From assembly GCF_902826655.1 (NCBI RefSeq), contig NZ_CADEFR010000002.1:62001-126000 (forward strand): a stretch of DNA of 64,000 nucleotides. The letters run 5' to 3'. The stretch is from an uncultured Methylibium sp. (lineage in GTDB: Bacteria; Pseudomonadota; Gammaproteobacteria; Burkholderiales; Burkholderiaceae_C). A program made the position numbers and the translations under genes. Positions 49,251 to 57,763 of this stretch are shown in pieces. Numbering within the stretch: position 1 is the stretch's first letter; every line of letters begins with the position of its first letter. The notes below the pieces were generated by a model that was not told the DNA's origin, did not search any database, and saw only the letters and a program-made list of their open reading frames with translations.

Positions 49251-51241
49251 GCGCTGGCTGAGCGAGCGCCGCCGGCGGACGCACCTTCGTTCTGATGCTG
49301 CCTGCTCGTCACGCGATAGCGACGGTCCGCCACCGCGAGCAACCCGCCCAAGGCCATCAGCACGCAACCGCCCCAGATCCAGTTGACGAAGGGCTTGACG
49401 TACAGCCGCACGACCCAGGCACGGCCGTCGTCGAGCGGCTCCCCCATCGAGACATAGAGGTCGCGCGTGACGCCGCGGTCGATCGCCACTTCGGTCGTCG
49501 GACTGCGACTCACGCTGTAGAGGCGCTTGTCGGGGTACAGCTTGTCGACCAGCCGGCCGTCCTTCGACACTTCGAAGGTCGCCTGTACCGCCTGGTAGTT
49601 CGGGCCGGGCAACTCGCGCAAGCCGACGAGCTTGAAGTCGTAGCCGCCGACGCGCGCCGTGCTGCCCACCTCCATGCGCAAATCCTGCTCGGTCTGGAAG
49701 CCGCCGACGATGGTCACGCCGATCACGAACACCGCCACGCCGGCATGAGCGAGCAGCATTCCGTACCAGCTCCCGGTCTGCGTGGCGAGCCGCTGGCCCC
49801 ACAGCGCCAGCGGCTGCCCCTGCACACGCAGCCACAGCGTGTTCGCGGTCGTGGCCAGGATCCATGCGGCAACGAAGAGGAAGAAGCCGATCAGCGGCGT
49901 GAACTTGCCGAGCACGAAAGGCGCGATCACTGCGGCGACAAACGCCGCCGCTGCCGCCCAGCGCAGTTGCACCGCCAACTCAGGCAGCGTCGCTTTCTTC
50001 CAGCGCGAGATCGGGCCGACGCCCATCAGGAACAGCGCCGGCACCATCAACGGTACGAACACGGCGTTGTAGTACGCCGGACCGACCGAGATCTTGCCCA
50101 GGTTGAGCGCATCAAGCGCCAGCGGGTACAGCGTGCCGAGCATCACCGCCGCGGTCGCCACCATCAGCAGCAGGTTGTTGGCCAGGAGCATGCCTTCGCG
50201 TGAGACCGGCTCGAAGGCGCCGCCGATGCCCACGCGTGGGCCGCGCCAGGCAAACAGGGCGAGCGAGCCGCCGACGACGAGCACGAGAAAGCCGAGAATG
50301 AAGACACCGCGCGTCGGGTCGGTGGCAAAGGCGTGCACCGAGGTCAGCACGCCGGAGCGAACGAGGAAGGTGCCCAGCAGGCTCAACGCGAAAGCCAGAA
50401 TCGCCAGCAGCACCGTCCACATCTTGAAGCCGCCGCGCTTTTCCGTGACCGCCAGCGAGTGGATGAGCGCCGTGCCGACGAGCCACGGCATGAACGACGC
50501 GTTCTCCACAGGATCCCAGAACCACCAGCCGCCCCAGCCGAGTTCGTAGTAGGCCCAGGCGCTGCCCAGCGCGATGCCCAACGTGAGAAAGACCCACGCC
50601 ACTGTAGTCCACGGGCGGGACCATCGGGCCCACGTGCTGTCGAGTCGCCCGGAGATGAGCGCGGCGATGGCGAAGGCGAAAGCGACCGAGAAACCGACGT
50701 AGCCCATGTAGAGCAACGGCGGGTGGAAGATCATCCCTGGGTCCTGAAGCAGCGGGTTGAGGTCACGCCCGTTCTCGGCCGCGGGCAGCAGCCGCTCGAA
50801 CGGGTTGCTCGTGAACAGCGTGAACAGCAGAAAGCCGGTTGAGACGAGCCCCATCACCGCGATCACGCGGGCCACCATGACCGTGGGCAATTGGCGGGAG
50901 AACAGCGCCACCGCCACCGTCCAGCCTGCCAGGATCAACGTCCACAGCAGGATCGAACCCTCGTGGTTGCCCCAGGTCGCTGCCACGCGAAGCGGCAGGG
51001 GCAGCGCAGTGTTCGAGTTCTCCGCGACCAGTTGAACCGAGAAGTCGTTGTCGATGAAGGCCGAAGTCAGCGCGCCGTAGGCCAGCAGCACGAGCGCAAA
51101 CTGCACCAGCGCCGCGGGCCGCGCCAGCGCTACCCAGGAGGCTTGGCCGTTGAACGAGCCCGCAAGTGGCAGCACGCTTTGCGCGAGCATCACCACCGCG
51201 AGCGCCAGGATCAATGCGAAGTGGCCGATCTCTGGAATCAT
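49247..51241 (-). CDS. ccmF: cytochrome c haem lyase CcmF
   Basis: The 664-residue protein has about 14-15 membrane helices, WGNHEGSILLW near residue 90, and the haem-handling WWD region GWGGWWFWDPVENASFMPWL. Conserved periplasmic His are also present, as in CcmF. It joins haem from CcmE to apocytochrome c. Full length for the family. A weak MerR-type promoter lies just upstream (51279-51309). Its presence in a metal island suggests either a duplicate ccm set or repair of cytochrome maturation under metal stress. Confidence 0.92.
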   Translation of the reverse strand: MIPEIGHFALILALAVVMLAQSVLPLAGSFNGQASWVALARPAALVQFALVLLAYGALTSAFIDNDFSVQLVAENSNTALPLPLRVAATWGNHEGSILLWTLILAGWTVAVALFSRQLPTVMVARVIAVMGLVSTGFLLFTLFTSNPFERLLPAAENGRDLNPLLQDPGMIFHPPLLYMGYVGFSVAFAFAIAALISGRLDSTWARWSRPWTTVAWVFLTLGIALGSAWAYYELGWGGWWFWDPVENASFMPWLVGTALIHSLAVTEKRGGFKMWTVLLAILAFALSLLGTFLVRSGVLTSVHAFATDPTRGVFILGFLVLVVGGSLALFAWRGPRVGIGGAFEPVSREGMLLANNLLLMVATAAVMLGTLYPLALDALNLGKISVGPAYYNAVFVPLMVPALFLMGVGPISRWKKATLPELAVQLRWAAAAAFVAAVIAPFVLGKFTPLIGFFLFVAAWILATTANTLWLRVQGQPLALWGQRLATQTGSWYGMLLAHAGVAVFVIGVTIVGGFQTEQDLRMEVGSTARVGGYDFKLVGLRELPGPNYQAVQATFEVSKDGRLVDKLYPDKRLYSVSRSPTTEVAIDRGVTRDLYVSMGEPLDDGRAWVVRLYVKPFVNWIWGGCVLMALGGLLAVADRRYRVTSRQHQNEGASAGGARSASA

Positions 51242-51278
51242 TTGGGCGTGCCCTGCGCGTTGGAAGTCAACGCGGAGG

Positions 51279-51309
51279 AGTCTCGGGCCTAAAGTGGGTA
51301 CAGAGTCAA
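51279..51309 (-). promoter_or_regulatory. weak MerR-type promoter before ccmF
   Basis: On the minus strand, -35 TTGACT (51309-51304), 19 bp beginning CTGTACCCACT as in the promoter at 53416, then GAGACT (51284-51279) at the -10 position. The -35 and left dyad arm match the other sites; the -10 and right arm are poor, so it may be a decayed copy. Confidence 0.35.
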
Positions 51310-51340
51310 GCGCCGCGACGACCAGTTCTGTGCGCTGGGG

Positions 51341-51735
51341 TCAGACCTTTCGTTGAGCGATTTGCCGCGCGCTTGCGATCGACTCCGCCAGATCAGCCGG
51401 AATGGGTAGGGGCTTGGCCGGGCTCACGTTGGAGCCGGCGGTGTTGCCGGTGGGCACCAAATCGAACGGCGATCTCGTCGCCGCACCGACGATGCGGAGC
51501 AACTGGCCGCGGCCACTTCGCGAGGAACGCGGGTGCGCAGCGCCCAAGCCAGCATGCTTAGATGAACGCGGACGTGATGGAGTGTCGATGATTGGCCCAG
51601 AACATAGGCCCGTTCAAGATGAAGGAAACTGCTCGCGCGCTCGCCTCTGCGCAGGGCGCACCAAGCCTCGGTCAGCTCGGCGCTGACGTACGGGCGGATT
51701 GTCTGGTTGAAGGACGGCATCGACTGTCTCCTCAT
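51341..51735 (-). pseudogene. DUF3703 gene with a frameshift
   Basis: The 5' part encodes RPYVSAELTEAWCALRRGER, LERAYVLGQSSTLHHVRVHL and SMLAWALRTRVPREVA. The 3' part, in another frame, encodes GQLLRIVGAATRSPFDLVPT and GNTAGSNVSPAKPLPIPADL. Together they match the DUF3703 protein at 41635. The break is near 51510, where a two-base insertion in GGCCGCGGCC (an extra GC) shifts frame. It starts directly after the sterol-desaturase-like stop. A sequencing or assembly error at this GC-rich spot is the main alternative. Confidence 0.7.
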
Positions 51736-52596
51736 TCATGCACGGTCCGCGTGGGGTGGGTCCGGGAGGAACGGGTACACGAGTTGTTCACGGTAGCGGT
51801 GTGGGACCGGGTCGCCCTCGATGCCGATCGGCCCGAGCAGCGCACTGGGTCGATGGAACGTGCCGAACCAGTGATCCCACAACATCCAGAACTCGCCGAA
51901 GTTCACCTGGGCATCCGCAAAGCGCTCCCGGTGGTGCCAGCGGTGGACTTCCGCGACACCGACGAGGTAGCGTAGCGGCCCCAACCGGTAATCGAGATTC
52001 GCATGCTGGAACGCTAAGTGGACGGCGAGGATCACGAACCACCCGCCCACTACGTCCGCGGGCGTGCCGAGCACGCCGAGCGCCACCAGCCCGGGACCGG
52101 CCATCAGCACCGCGTGGACCGGATGCCGACGCTCCCCGTTCAGCCAATAGAGCCGCCGCGATGAGTGGTGGATGCTGTGCAGCCGCCACAGAAAGTCGTA
52201 ACGGTGGCTCATTCGGTGCACGGCGTACAGCGACAGGTCCAGCGGCACCCCTGCCAAGAACACCTGTGCGAGGAAGGGCCAGTCGCTGGGCCACCACACG
52301 CCCTCCCAGCCCACCCAGCCGCGCAAGAAGACGAAGCCGAGCACCGCCGCGTGCATGACCAGGAGATTGACAACTGCGTGGGCAACGTCGGCCGGAAAGT
52401 CGCGGTCCGGCGCCTGCCAGCGCGGATTGAACGGGAACCAGCGCTCGAGCAGTGCCACGGCCGCCAGCCCGCAGGCCACCAGCCCAGCCAGCCACGCCAG
52501 AGGCATGCTCCGGGACGGCGCCCACGCGACGCCGCTGATCACCAACGCCATCACTGCCGGAAAGGTCCCGTACCGGACCAGAGAAGGTACTGTCAT
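51736..52596 (-). CDS. sterol desaturase/fatty acid hydroxylase family membrane protein
   Basis: The 286-residue protein has four to five membrane helices and the three His boxes of the diiron hydroxylase superfamily: HRMSH, HSIHHSSRR and HRWHHRE, with HANLDYR between. Such enzymes use a diiron centre for O2-dependent hydroxylation or desaturation of lipids. The substrate is unknown. Members of this family occasionally lie in Burkholderiales metal loci. It is divergent from the CDF gene and 166 bases from it. Confidence 0.85.
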   Translation of the reverse strand: MTVPSLVRYGTFPAVMALVISGVAWAPSRSMPLAWLAGLVACGLAAVALLERWFPFNPRWQAPDRDFPADVAHAVVNLLVMHAAVLGFVFLRGWVGWEGVWWPSDWPFLAQVFLAGVPLDLSLYAVHRMSHRYDFLWRLHSIHHSSRRLYWLNGERRHPVHAVLMAGPGLVALGVLGTPADVVGGWFVILAVHLAFQHANLDYRLGPLRYLVGVAEVHRWHHRERFADAQVNFGEFWMLWDHWFGTFHRPSALLGPIGIEGDPVPHRYREQLVYPFLPDPPHADRA

Positions 52597-52684
52597 CGCA
52601 ACTCCGTACTTGTTGACCTCAGTGTTGCGAAGCGCTCACGGGCGCGCTTGAACAAACGTGCTGTTGGCCGAGAAAGTCGAGAGC

Positions 52685-52715
52685 TTGACTCTGTACTGGT
52701 TGCAGGGTTTTCAAT
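52685..52715 (+). promoter_or_regulatory. MerR-type promoter of the CDF exporter gene
   Basis: -35 TTGACT (52685-52690), 19 bp (CTGTACTGGTTGCAGGGTT), -10 TTCAAT (52710-52715). The -35, -10 and GGGTT arm are the same as at cadA. It is 47 bases upstream of the ATG. Confidence 0.82.
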
Positions 52716-52762
52716 ACGCACTGGGATATGGTCTGCCGTCTGCAGGCGATTGAGGGAACCGA

Positions 52763-53383
52763 ATGAGCGACGACGAAACACACGACCTCGACGCCAGCCA
52801 GGCCGCTGATCGCCGCATCCTGTGGCTGGTGCTGCTGATCAATGTCGGCCAATGCCTGGTTGGCGCGGTTGTGGGCCTCTGGGCGGCGTCCACCGCAGTG
52901 ATCGGCGCCGCGCTCGACAACCTGGCTGACGCGTCGGTCTACGGGGTCAGCCTCTACGCGGTCGGCCGCGCGGCGTCGATCAAGGTGCGGGCCGCCCGCC
53001 TGTCAGGATGGCTCCTCATCGGGCTGGCAGCGATGCTGGCAGTGGAGGTGCTGCGCCGCTTTTTTGGCGGCGAAGCGCCGGTGGGCCCCGCCATGATGGC
53101 CATGGCTGCCATCAACGCCGCGCTGAACATAGTCTGCCTGCGCCTGCTCAAGCGTCACCGCGCGGAAGACGTGAACTTCAAGGCATCTGCCATCTTTACC
53201 AATAACGATTCGATCGTGAACCTGGCGATCGTGCTATCGGGCGCGCTCGTGATGTGGTGGGGCTCGAACCTGCCGGACCTCGTCCTCGGCCTGATGGTGG
53301 CCGGCATCGCCGGCAACGGCGGCCGAGAGATCCTGGCCGAGGCCCGCGAGGCCGCGGAAAAGGCGAACTCCGAAACGACCTGA
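52763..53383 (+). CDS. short CDF-family cation exporter
   Basis: The 206-residue protein has about five to six membrane helices. The TM2 site lies in ALDNLADASVYGVSL and the TM5 site in IFTNNDSIVNLAIV. It ends after TM6, so the C-terminal cytoplasmic metal-sensing dimer domain of CzcD-like proteins is absent. Such short CDF proteins lie beside Cd/Pb ATPase genes. It should export a divalent cation. It is preceded by a strong MerR-type promoter and followed 86 bases later by the four-HMA ATPase. Confidence 0.85.
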   Translation: MSDDETHDLDASQAADRRILWLVLLINVGQCLVGAVVGLWAASTAVIGAALDNLADASVYGVSLYAVGRAASIKVRAARLSGWLLIGLAAMLAVEVLRRFFGGEAPVGPAMMAMAAINAALNIVCLRLLKRHRAEDVNFKASAIFTNNDSIVNLAIVLSGALVMWWGSNLPDLVLGLMVAGIAGNGGREILAEAREAAEKANSETT

Positions 53384-53415
53384 CCCTCGCACGGACCCGG
53401 CAACCCGAGTCGCGC

Positions 53416-53446
53416 TTGACCCCGTACCCACTACAGGCCGTCAAAT
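53416..53446 (+). promoter_or_regulatory. MerR-type promoter of the four-HMA ATPase gene
   Basis: -35 TTGACC (53416-53421), 19 bp (CCGTACCCACTACAGGCCG), -10 TCAAAT (53441-53446). The spacer has a CTGTAG-like right arm read on the opposite strand. It is 23 bases before the ATG. Confidence 0.72.
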
Positions 53447-53468
53447 CGGCGTATAGCAAAGGTGAAAC

Positions 53469-56400
53469 GTGCAAACCAACCACCCTCATGACACAGGTGC
53501 GCCACCACGCGCCGACGATCGCGATCCCACGTCCCCGCTGACTTTGCAAAGGTCGGCCTTCCGCATCGCCAACATGGACTGCCGCAACGAGGAAGCGGCG
53601 ATCCGGTCCCGGTTGTCCCAAGTTTCCCAGGTCGGGTCGCTCTCGTTCGACCTGCCCGCTCGGCGACTTCTGGTCGAACACCAGTTGCCCGATCCCCAAC
53701 CACTGCTTCAAGCCTTGACCGAGATCGGCATGTCTGCGTCGTTGGAAGCTGACGGCCCAGGCGCGGACGGCGCCGCATGCGGATCCGCGTGTTCTTCGGC
53801 CTGTAGCGGCAGCAAGAGCGTGCCGTCGACCGACGTCTTCACCATCCCCGACATGGACTGCCGCAACGAAGAGGCGGCCATCCGTGCCCGTCTCGAGCCG
53901 CTGGACGGGGTGAACTCGCTGGCATTCGACCTGCGCGCGCACCGGCTGTCGGTCGTGCACACCTTGCCGTCAGTTGATCCGATCCTGCAGGAGTTGCAGG
54001 CGATCGGGATGCCGGCGCACCTTGGCGACGCGATGAAGGCGGCACCACCCGCGAGACCCGACGCGGACGCCAGCTGCGGCCCCTGCGGCAAGCCCGAGAT
54101 ATCGCTGGCGCAGGCGGAGAGCGGCAACACCACACAGTTCCTGATTACGAACATGGACTGCCCGACGGAGGAAGCGCTGATCCGCAAGCGCCTGGGCAAG
54201 GTCGACGCGATCGACCGACTCGACTTCGACCTGATGAACCGCCGCCTGGCCGTGCAGCACCGCCTGGGCGATCCGGCACCCGTGCTCGATGCGCTGCGCG
54301 AGATCGGCATGAAAGCTACCGTTGAGCGCGAGGCCGGGGCGAGCCCCCAGGGACAGGCGACCTACCTGATCGAGAAGATGGACTGCCCCACGGAGGAGGC
54401 GCTGCTGCGCAAGGCCCTCGAGGGCCTGCCCGGCGTCGCAGCGCTGCAGTTCGACCTGATGAGCCGCACGCTGACCGTCAGCCACTCGCTGCACGACGTG
54501 TCGCCGATCACCGCGGCGATCGAGCGCCTTGGCATGGCGCCGGTCCTGCGGGACAGCAGCCAGCCCGTGCCGGCGGTGACCCGCGAGTTCGGTAGCGGCA
54601 TCTCGAAGAGCCAGTGGCTGCGCATGGCGGCCGCGGGCGTGCTGGCGATCGGAGCCGAAGTGATGGCGTTCTCCGGCATGGGCGAATCGTCGCTGCCGGT
54701 GGTGGGCGCCTCGCTCGCGGCCATCGCTCTGGGCGGGATCGAGACGCTAAAGAAGGGCTGGATCGCGCTGCGCACGCGGTCGCTCAACATGAACCTGCTG
54801 ATGACGGTCGCCGTCATCGGCGCCGCGCTGATCGGCCAATGGCCGGAGGCCGCGGTGGTGATCTGGCTGTTCGGCATCGCCGAAATGATCGAGGCGCTGA
54901 GCCTGGACCGCGCCCGCAACGCGATCCGCAAGCTGATGGACCTGGCGCCGGAAACGGCACTCGTGAAACAGGCCGACGGACGCTGGGACGAGGTCAAGGC
55001 GGAGACAGTGCCGCTCGGCGCCCTGGTCCGCGTGCGGCCCGGCGAACGCATCGCGCTCGACGGCGTGGTCGTCTCCGGTGCCTCGGCGGTCAACCAGGCG
55101 CCCATCACCGGCGAAAGCATGCCGGTGGAGAAGAACCCGGGCGACACGGTCTTTGCCGGCACGATCAACGAGCGCGGCACGCTCGAGTTCGAAGTGCGCT
55201 CGCGCAAGGGCGAGACCACGCTTGACCGCATCGCCCGCTCGGTGCAGGACGCGCAGGGCCAGCGCGCGCCGACGCAGCGCTTCGTGGACCGCTTCGCCAG
55301 CGTCTACACACCCGTCGTCTTCGCGCTGGCGATCGGCATCGCCGTGATCCCGCCGCTGTTCTTCGGCGGCGCCTGGTTCGATTGGGTCTACAAGGCGCTG
55401 GTGATGCTGGTGATCGCGTGCCCCTGCGCGCTGGTGATCTCGACGCCGGTCACCGTGGTCAGCGGCCTGGCCGCAGCGGCACGGCGCGGCATCCTCGTCA
55501 AGGGTGGCCTGTACCTGGAACAGGGGCGCATGCTGCGCGCGGTGGCGCTGGACAAGACCGGCACATTGACACACGGCCGACCGGCACTGACCGAGACGGT
55601 GCCCGTGGCCTCGATGTCACGCGAAGAGGTTCTGCGGGTCGCAGCGAGCCTCGACGCATTGTCGGAGCACCCGGTTGCGACCGCCATCGTCAACGGCTAC
55701 GGCGACCGGCCGCACGCCACCGTGCAGCGCTTCGAAGCCTTGGCCGGGCGTGGCGTCAAGGGCGACATCGACGGCCAGACCTACTACATCGGAAACCAGC
55801 GGCTGGCTACCGAACTGGGCGTTGCGAGCGAGCCGGTGCGCGCGCTGCTGGAGCAGTTCGAAGCGCAGGCCAAGACCGCCGTGGTCCTTGCCACGGGCCA
55901 GCAGGCGCTGGCCGTGCTGGCGGTGGCCGACACGGTGCGCGACAGCAGCAAGCTGGCGGTGGCCGAGCTGAAGCGTCTCGGCGTCGAGCCGGTGATGCTG
56001 ACCGGCGACAACAGCAAGACGGCGCAGGCCGTGGCGGCGCAGGTCGGCATCACGGACGCGCGCGGTGACCTGCTGCCGCACGACAAGCTGGACGCCATCG
56101 AGAAGTTGGCGGCCCGGGGCGCCGTGGGCATGGTCGGCGACGGCGTCAACGACGCACCGGCGCTGGCGAAGTCGAACATCGGGTTCGCCATGGGCGCTGC
56201 CGGCACCGACACCGCGATCGAGACTGCCGACGTGGCGCTGATGCAGGACGACCTGCGCAAGCTGCCCGAGTTCATCACGCTGTCGCGCCGGGTCGGCGGC
56301 ATCCTGAAGGCCAACATCGCGTTCGCCATCGGCACCAAGGCATTGTTCATGGTGCTCGCGTTCACGGGCCATGCGAGCCTGTGGCTGGCCATCCTCGCGG

Positions 56401-56486
56401 ACATGGGCGCGAGTCTGGTCGTCGTCTTCAACGGGCTGCGCCTGCTGGGCCGTACGGCACCCACCGATGGCCGTCATGCCGACTGA
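53469..56486 (+). CDS. P1B-type ATPase with four N-terminal HMA domains (PbrA/CadA-like)
   Basis: The 1005-residue ATPase has four tandem HMA folds (about 30-95, 124-186, 223-285, 298-360). Each has MDC followed by Glu in place of the CxxC copper site: MDCRNEE, MDCRNEE, MDCPTEE, MDCPTEE. Linkers between repeats carry clustered Cys (CGSACSSAC; CGPC). The core has CPC (VIACPCALVISTPVTVVSGL), DKTGTLTH, SEHP and GDGVNDAPALAKSNIGFAMG. It exports Pb, Cd or Zn. Four HMA repeats of this single-Cys type are unusual. lspA overlaps its end, and AraC and uppP genes follow, resembling pbrABC. Confidence 0.92.
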   Translation: MQTNHPHDTGAPPRADDRDPTSPLTLQRSAFRIANMDCRNEEAAIRSRLSQVSQVGSLSFDLPARRLLVEHQLPDPQPLLQALTEIGMSASLEADGPGADGAACGSACSSACSGSKSVPSTDVFTIPDMDCRNEEAAIRARLEPLDGVNSLAFDLRAHRLSVVHTLPSVDPILQELQAIGMPAHLGDAMKAAPPARPDADASCGPCGKPEISLAQAESGNTTQFLITNMDCPTEEALIRKRLGKVDAIDRLDFDLMNRRLAVQHRLGDPAPVLDALREIGMKATVEREAGASPQGQATYLIEKMDCPTEEALLRKALEGLPGVAALQFDLMSRTLTVSHSLHDVSPITAAIERLGMAPVLRDSSQPVPAVTREFGSGISKSQWLRMAAAGVLAIGAEVMAFSGMGESSLPVVGASLAAIALGGIETLKKGWIALRTRSLNMNLLMTVAVIGAALIGQWPEAAVVIWLFGIAEMIEALSLDRARNAIRKLMDLAPETALVKQADGRWDEVKAETVPLGALVRVRPGERIALDGVVVSGASAVNQAPITGESMPVEKNPGDTVFAGTINERGTLEFEVRSRKGETTLDRIARSVQDAQGQRAPTQRFVDRFASVYTPVVFALAIGIAVIPPLFFGGAWFDWVYKALVMLVIACPCALVISTPVTVVSGLAAAARRGILVKGGLYLEQGRMLRAVALDKTGTLTHGRPALTETVPVASMSREEVLRVAASLDALSEHPVATAIVNGYGDRPHATVQRFEALAGRGVKGDIDGQTYYIGNQRLATELGVASEPVRALLEQFEAQAKTAVVLATGQQALAVLAVADTVRDSSKLAVAELKRLGVEPVMLTGDNSKTAQAVAAQVGITDARGDLLPHDKLDAIEKLAARGAVGMVGDGVNDAPALAKSNIGFAMGAAGTDTAIETADVALMQDDLRKLPEFITLSRRVGGILKANIAFAIGTKALFMVLAFTGHASLWLAILADMGASLVVVFNGLRLLGRTAPTDGRHAD

Positions 56487-56970
56487 GCGCGGCGTGCGCC
56501 TGGGCTTCGCGCTGGCGGGCCTGGTTCTGGCAGCCGACGTGGCGACGAAGGCCGCGATCGTCGCGTGGGTCGAGTACGGCACGGCTCACGAGTGGCTGCC
56601 GATTCTCAACATCGTGCACGTGCTCAACCGCGGCGCGGCGTTCAGCTTCCTGCACGATGCGGGCGGCTGGCAGCGCTACTTCTTCATCGCGATCGCCCTG
56701 GCTGCGTCGGTCTTCCTGGTCGTCATGATCCGGCGCCCCGGGATGTCGATGATGGAGCGGACGAGCTTCGGACTCATCCTTGGCGGCGCTTTGGCGAACA
56801 TGGTCGACCGCCTCGTGCGCGGCGCCGTGGTGGATTGGATCGACGTGCACTGGGGTCCGCATCACTGGCCGGCGTTCAACATTGCGGACGTCGGCATCAG
56901 CATCGGCGCGGTGTTGATCGTGGTCCACGAGGTCTTCGGCAGGAAGCGGCTGCGCGAAGCGAATGGATGA
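56467..56970 (+). CDS. lspA: lipoprotein signal peptidase LspA, second copy
   Basis: The start at 56467 (or 56476) overlaps the ATPase stop by about 20 bases and gives 167 residues. It has four membrane helices, NMVDRLVRGAVVDWIDVHW and FNIADVGIS with the two catalytic Asp, and an HVLNRGAAFSF loop. In the pbr operon the matching gene is pbrC, proposed to process the phosphatase PbrB. Here uppP follows two genes later. The AraC gene overlaps its end by eight bases. Confidence 0.9.
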   Translation: MAVMPTERGVRLGFALAGLVLAADVATKAAIVAWVEYGTAHEWLPILNIVHVLNRGAAFSFLHDAGGWQRYFFIAIALAASVFLVVMIRRPGMSMMERTSFGLILGGALANMVDRLVRGAVVDWIDVHWGPHHWPAFNIADVGISIGAVLIVVHEVFGRKRLREANG

Positions 56971-57745
56971 ACTCGACGCATCCAGCCGGCCGTTGTTGGT
57001 CATGGGCCGAGGTTGGGCCGTCTACGCCGGCCCGGTGGAGCCCGGCCGGCTGCACCGGCACCGGGCGACGCAGCTGGCATGGTGTTCGCACGGCACCTTG
57101 AGGCTGGAAGGCGCGTGGGGTGTGCTGGACGCCCCGGGGCACTTCCTGCCCGCCTCCGTACCGCATCGGCTCGTGGCCGCCCAGCCCTTGCGCATGGTGT
57201 TCCTCGATCCGACCGTGCTGGGGCACGAGCCTGCCCGGAGCCTCCCCGCAGGCGCGGCGTCGCTGACCGCCCTGCAGGTCGACGTCCTGGAAGACGCGCT
57301 TGACCGCTGGTTGGAAGGCGAGGACTTGGCCGGCGTGCACCAGCCGCCGGACTCTCGCACCGACGACGATCCGCGCTGGGCGACCATCCTCGCTTGGCTC
57401 GAGCAGGCGCTCGACACGTCAGTGCGCGTCGAGGACGCAGCCGAAGCGGTGGGCCTGTCGTCCTCGCGTTTCATGCACTGGTTCGCCGAAGCTTCCGGCC
57501 TCACGTTTCGCGCCTACATACGTTGGCTGCGCCTGCAACGTGCCGTGCGCACCCTCTCCGATGGGTCAACACTCACCGAAGCAGCGCACTTGGCCGGCTT
57601 CGCCGACAGCGCCCATCTGACACGCACCTTCGTCGCCACGTTTGGCGTGCGCCCGGCGCCATTGCGCGGGGCACGCATCGTTTGCGCGGACCACGTCACG
57701 CCGCCGCTCACGCCGCACGGGCTGGCACTTGTCGAAACCTCCTGA
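56963..57745 (+). CDS. AraC-family transcriptional regulator
   Basis: The 260-residue protein has an N-terminal cupin-like sensor domain (GPVEPGRLHRHRATQLAWCS, with paired His) and a C-terminal double helix-turn-helix (DAAEAVGLSSSRFMHWFAEA; TLTEAAHLAGFADSAHLTRT). It overlaps lspA by eight bases, so it is made with the resistance proteins and may act in feedback. The ligand is unknown; the His pair and Cys could bind metal. AraC regulators are not part of known pbr operons, which use MerR-type PbrR. Confidence 0.88.
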   Translation: MDELDASSRPLLVMGRGWAVYAGPVEPGRLHRHRATQLAWCSHGTLRLEGAWGVLDAPGHFLPASVPHRLVAAQPLRMVFLDPTVLGHEPARSLPAGAASLTALQVDVLEDALDRWLEGEDLAGVHQPPDSRTDDDPRWATILAWLEQALDTSVRVEDAAEAVGLSSSRFMHWFAEASGLTFRAYIRWLRLQRAVRTLSDGSTLTEAAHLAGFADSAHLTRTFVATFGVRPAPLRGARIVCADHVTPPLTPHGLALVETS

Positions 57746-57763
57746 GCATCGCTCGAACTGAAC

